Source of the DNA: Clostridiales bacterium
GTDB lineage: Bacteria > Bacillota > Clostridia > Oscillospirales > Acutalibacteraceae
NCBI GenBank assembly: GCA_012728445.1
Contig: JAAYFA010000022.1
Location: 1 to 6,846 of the forward strand
Direction: 5' to 3'
Length of the DNA: 6,846 nt
A program made the position numbers and the translations under genes. The notes beneath the pieces were generated by a model. The model had not been told where the DNA came from and ran no database searches. It worked only from the letters and a program-made list of their open reading frames with translations. This document shows positions 5,151 through 6,846 of this stretch, piece by piece (the stretch's first letter is position 1; each line of letters opens with the position of its first letter).

Positions 5151-6846
5151 ATGACTGCGCAAAAAAATCGACATTACAGAGCCCTTGAACTGGATAAAAT
5201 ACTCGAGCGCCTCGCAGCGTTTACCGACTGCGAAGACGCTCGACTGGAAGCACTCGCTCTGGAGCCGCAAAGCGATATAAACCTCGCCCGTGCGCTCATC
5301 ACGCAGACGAGCGATGCACATATTCTGCTTGCAAGGTTTGGGGCACCATCCTTCGGTGGACTTCAAAATGTGAACAACGCTTTGTCGCGTGCGGATGCCG
5401 GCAGCGTACTGACAATGAAAGACCTGCTGGATGTCGCCGGTGTGCTGCGGATTATCCGCGGACTTGTTCAGTGGCGCAGCACCAACAGCGGGGTGGAAAG
5501 CGTACTGGACATTTATTTTGACGCCATTGAACCAAATAAATTTTTGGAAGACGCGATAGGTTCTGCCATTCTCTCGGAAGATGAGATGTCGGACAGCGCC
5601 TCTCCTTTGCTCTACGACCTGCGCCGTAAAATCCGCCAGCAGGAAACACGGGTGCGTGAACAGCTGGAAAAATATGCCCGCTCGCAAACCTATTCCAAGT
5701 ACCTGCAGGAAAATATTATTACCATGCGCAACGGCCGCTATGTGGTCCCCGTAAAAAGCGAATACCGCAACGAAATCCCCGGTCTGGTGCACGATACATC
5801 CTCAAGCGGTGCCACGGTATTTATAGAGCCAATGCCGGTGGTGGAAGCCAACAATGAAATTAAGGTGCTCAAAAGCAGTGAACGCGACGAGATGGAGCGG
5901 ATTTTAGCCGAACTTTCCGCCGCCGCGGGCGATTTTGCAGAGAGTCTTCAATCAAGCTACGAATGTGCGGTAGAGCTAAACGTCATATTTGCCAAAGCAA
6001 ACTATGCTTACAGTGTGAAAGCAACCGTACCGCAGCTCAATGATGAGGGCGAAATTTATTTGCGCGCTGCACGTCATCCGTTAATCGACGCCAAGGCAGT
6101 TGTGCCCGTTGATATCCTGCTCGGCAAGGATTTTGACACGCTGGTGATTACCGGCCCCAACACGGGCGGCAAAACCGTTTCTATTAAAACCGTCGGGCTT
6201 TTAACGCTCATGGCGATGTGCGGTCTGCTCATCCCCGCAGGTGACCGCAGCCGGCTTTCCGTCTTTAACGAGGTCTTAGCGGATATCGGCGACGAGCAAA
6301 GCATTGAGCAATCACTTTCCACATTTTCAGGGCATATGACGAACATCATTGAGATTATAAAAACGGCCGATGACCGCAGCCTTGTTTTGATAGACGAGCT
6401 CGGTGCCGGCACAGACCCCATTGAAGGGGCGGCGCTGGCCATGGCCATCCTTGAGGCGTTGCATTTTAAAGGCGCTAAAATTGCCGCTACCACCCACTAC
6501 GCGGAGCTAAAGGCCTACGCCCTGCAGACACCGCGGGTGGAAAACGCCTGCTGTGAGTTCGATGTCGCAACCCTTCGCCCCACATTCAGGCTACTCAGCG
6601 GCGTGCCCGGGCGCTCCAATGCGTTCGCCATTTCCGAAAGGCTCGGTATGTCCAAGGACGTTGTGGACAGGGCGCGTGAGCTCGTTTCAACCGAAAGCCT
6701 ACGTTTTGAGGATGTGGTGGACAAGCTGGAATTCAGCCGCCGCCAGATGGAAAAAGAACATGAATATGCGCAGTCGCTTTCCGCCCAGGCACAGAACGCC
6801 TTGAGCGAAGCGGAGGCATCCCGAGATAACATTTTAACCTTGCGCG
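5151..6846 (+). CDS. mutS2: MutS2 family ATPase/endonuclease (3'-truncated by window end)
   Basis: The frame is open from ATG 5151 to the window edge: 565 complete codons of a protein usually about 780-800 long, so no stop is seen. GGAG at 5140-5143 lies 7 bases before the ATG; the ATG at 5144 is out of frame and soon meets a stop. The N-terminal core carries the MutS2 signatures GRYVVPVK (195-202) and DTSSSGATVFIEP (215-227). The ATPase domain has Walker A GPNTGGKT (335-342), the SLSTFSGHM segment (388-396), Walker B LVLIDELGAGTDP (411-423; D415, E416) and ATTHY with H449. A charged coiled-coil begins near 515. The KOW and Smr nuclease domains expected at the C terminus are beyond the window. 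MutS2 lacks the mismatch-recognition domain of MutS; roles reported for the family are suppression of recombination and, in Bacillus, rescue of collided ribosomes. In Bacillus the gene lies elsewhere, so its position after recO is a lineage feature. Confidence 0.96.
   Translation, partial: MTAQKNRHYRALELDKILERLAAFTDCEDARLEALALEPQSDINLARALITQTSDAHILLARFGAPSFGGLQNVNNALSRADAGSVLTMKDLLDVAGVLRIIRGLVQWRSTNSGVESVLDIYFDAIEPNKFLEDAIGSAILSEDEMSDSASPLLYDLRRKIRQQETRVREQLEKYARSQTYSKYLQENIITMRNGRYVVPVKSEYRNEIPGLVHDTSSSGATVFIEPMPVVEANNEIKVLKSSERDEMERILAELSAAAGDFAESLQSSYECAVELNVIFAKANYAYSVKATVPQLNDEGEIYLRAARHPLIDAKAVVPVDILLGKDFDTLVITGPNTGGKTVSIKTVGLLTLMAMCGLLIPAGDRSRLSVFNEVLADIGDEQSIEQSLSTFSGHMTNIIEIIKTADDRSLVLIDELGAGTDPIEGAALAMAILEALHFKGAKIAATTHYAELKAYALQTPRVENACCEFDVATLRPTFRLLSGVPGRSNAFAISERLGMSKDVVDRARELVSTESLRFEDVVDKLEFSRRQMEKEHEYAQSLSAQAQNALSEAEASRDNILTLR

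Noticed and set aside
5133..5792. 219-codon open frame on the - strand, opposite mutS2
   Set aside because: It lies entirely against the well-supported mutS2 5' end and the recO-mutS2 gap. The product has no recognisable motif, and it is explained by the codon bias of the sense gene.
6074..6832. Two - strand open frames and one + strand frame over mutS2
   Set aside because: The mutS2 frame carries Walker A, Walker B and ATTHY motifs through this stretch, so the others are shadows.

Overview
The window looks like a chromosomal segment of a low-to-mid GC Gram-positive bacterium of the class Clostridia, perhaps the Ruminococcaceae/Oscillospiraceae. The support is the run phoH-ybeY-dgkA-era-recO, which is characteristic of Firmicutes, together with purine-rich Shine-Dalgarno sites (AGGAG, GGAG, AAGGA) before most genes and a consensus sigma-A promoter. 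The lineage is inferred from gene order and protein style, not from a database search. All supported genes lie on the + strand.

Region A (1-1243) is the end of a metabolic operon. It holds the C-terminal half of a xylose-isomerase-like TIM-barrel sugar epimerase/isomerase. A complete 265-residue metal-dependent hydrolase or decarboxylase of the amidohydrolase-2 family follows 21 bases later. Their substrate cannot be read from the sequence; being in one operon suggests consecutive steps of a small-molecule catabolic route.

Region B (1244-1422) is the only sizeable non-coding stretch, 179 bases. It holds a strong rho-independent terminator that closes region A and a near-perfect extended -10 promoter for the next operon. 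A small AT-rich hairpin lies at about the predicted start of the new transcript.

Region C (1423-6846) is a housekeeping operon: phoH (NTPase), ybeY (rRNA-processing endonuclease), dgkA (diacylglycerol/undecaprenol kinase with an extra C-terminal membrane segment), era (30S-assembly GTPase), recO (recombination mediator) and the first 565 codons of mutS2, which runs off the window. Spacing is tight: 4-base ATGA overlaps at phoH/ybeY and dgkA/era, 15 bases at era/recO, 29 at recO/mutS2 and 56 at ybeY/dgkA. No internal terminator is seen, so co-transcription is likely. Several products act on ribosome maturation or on RNA (PhoH, YbeY, Era, and MutS2 through ribosome rescue), alongside DNA repair (RecO) and lipid-carrier recycling (DgkA). 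Compared with the Bacillus order, pgpH, cdd and yqzL are absent from the cluster, and mutS2 is joined to its end.

I see no mobile element, CRISPR array, RNA gene or clearly new system. The points most worth a second look are the unassigned TIM-barrel enzyme pair, the DgkA extension and the altered operon composition.
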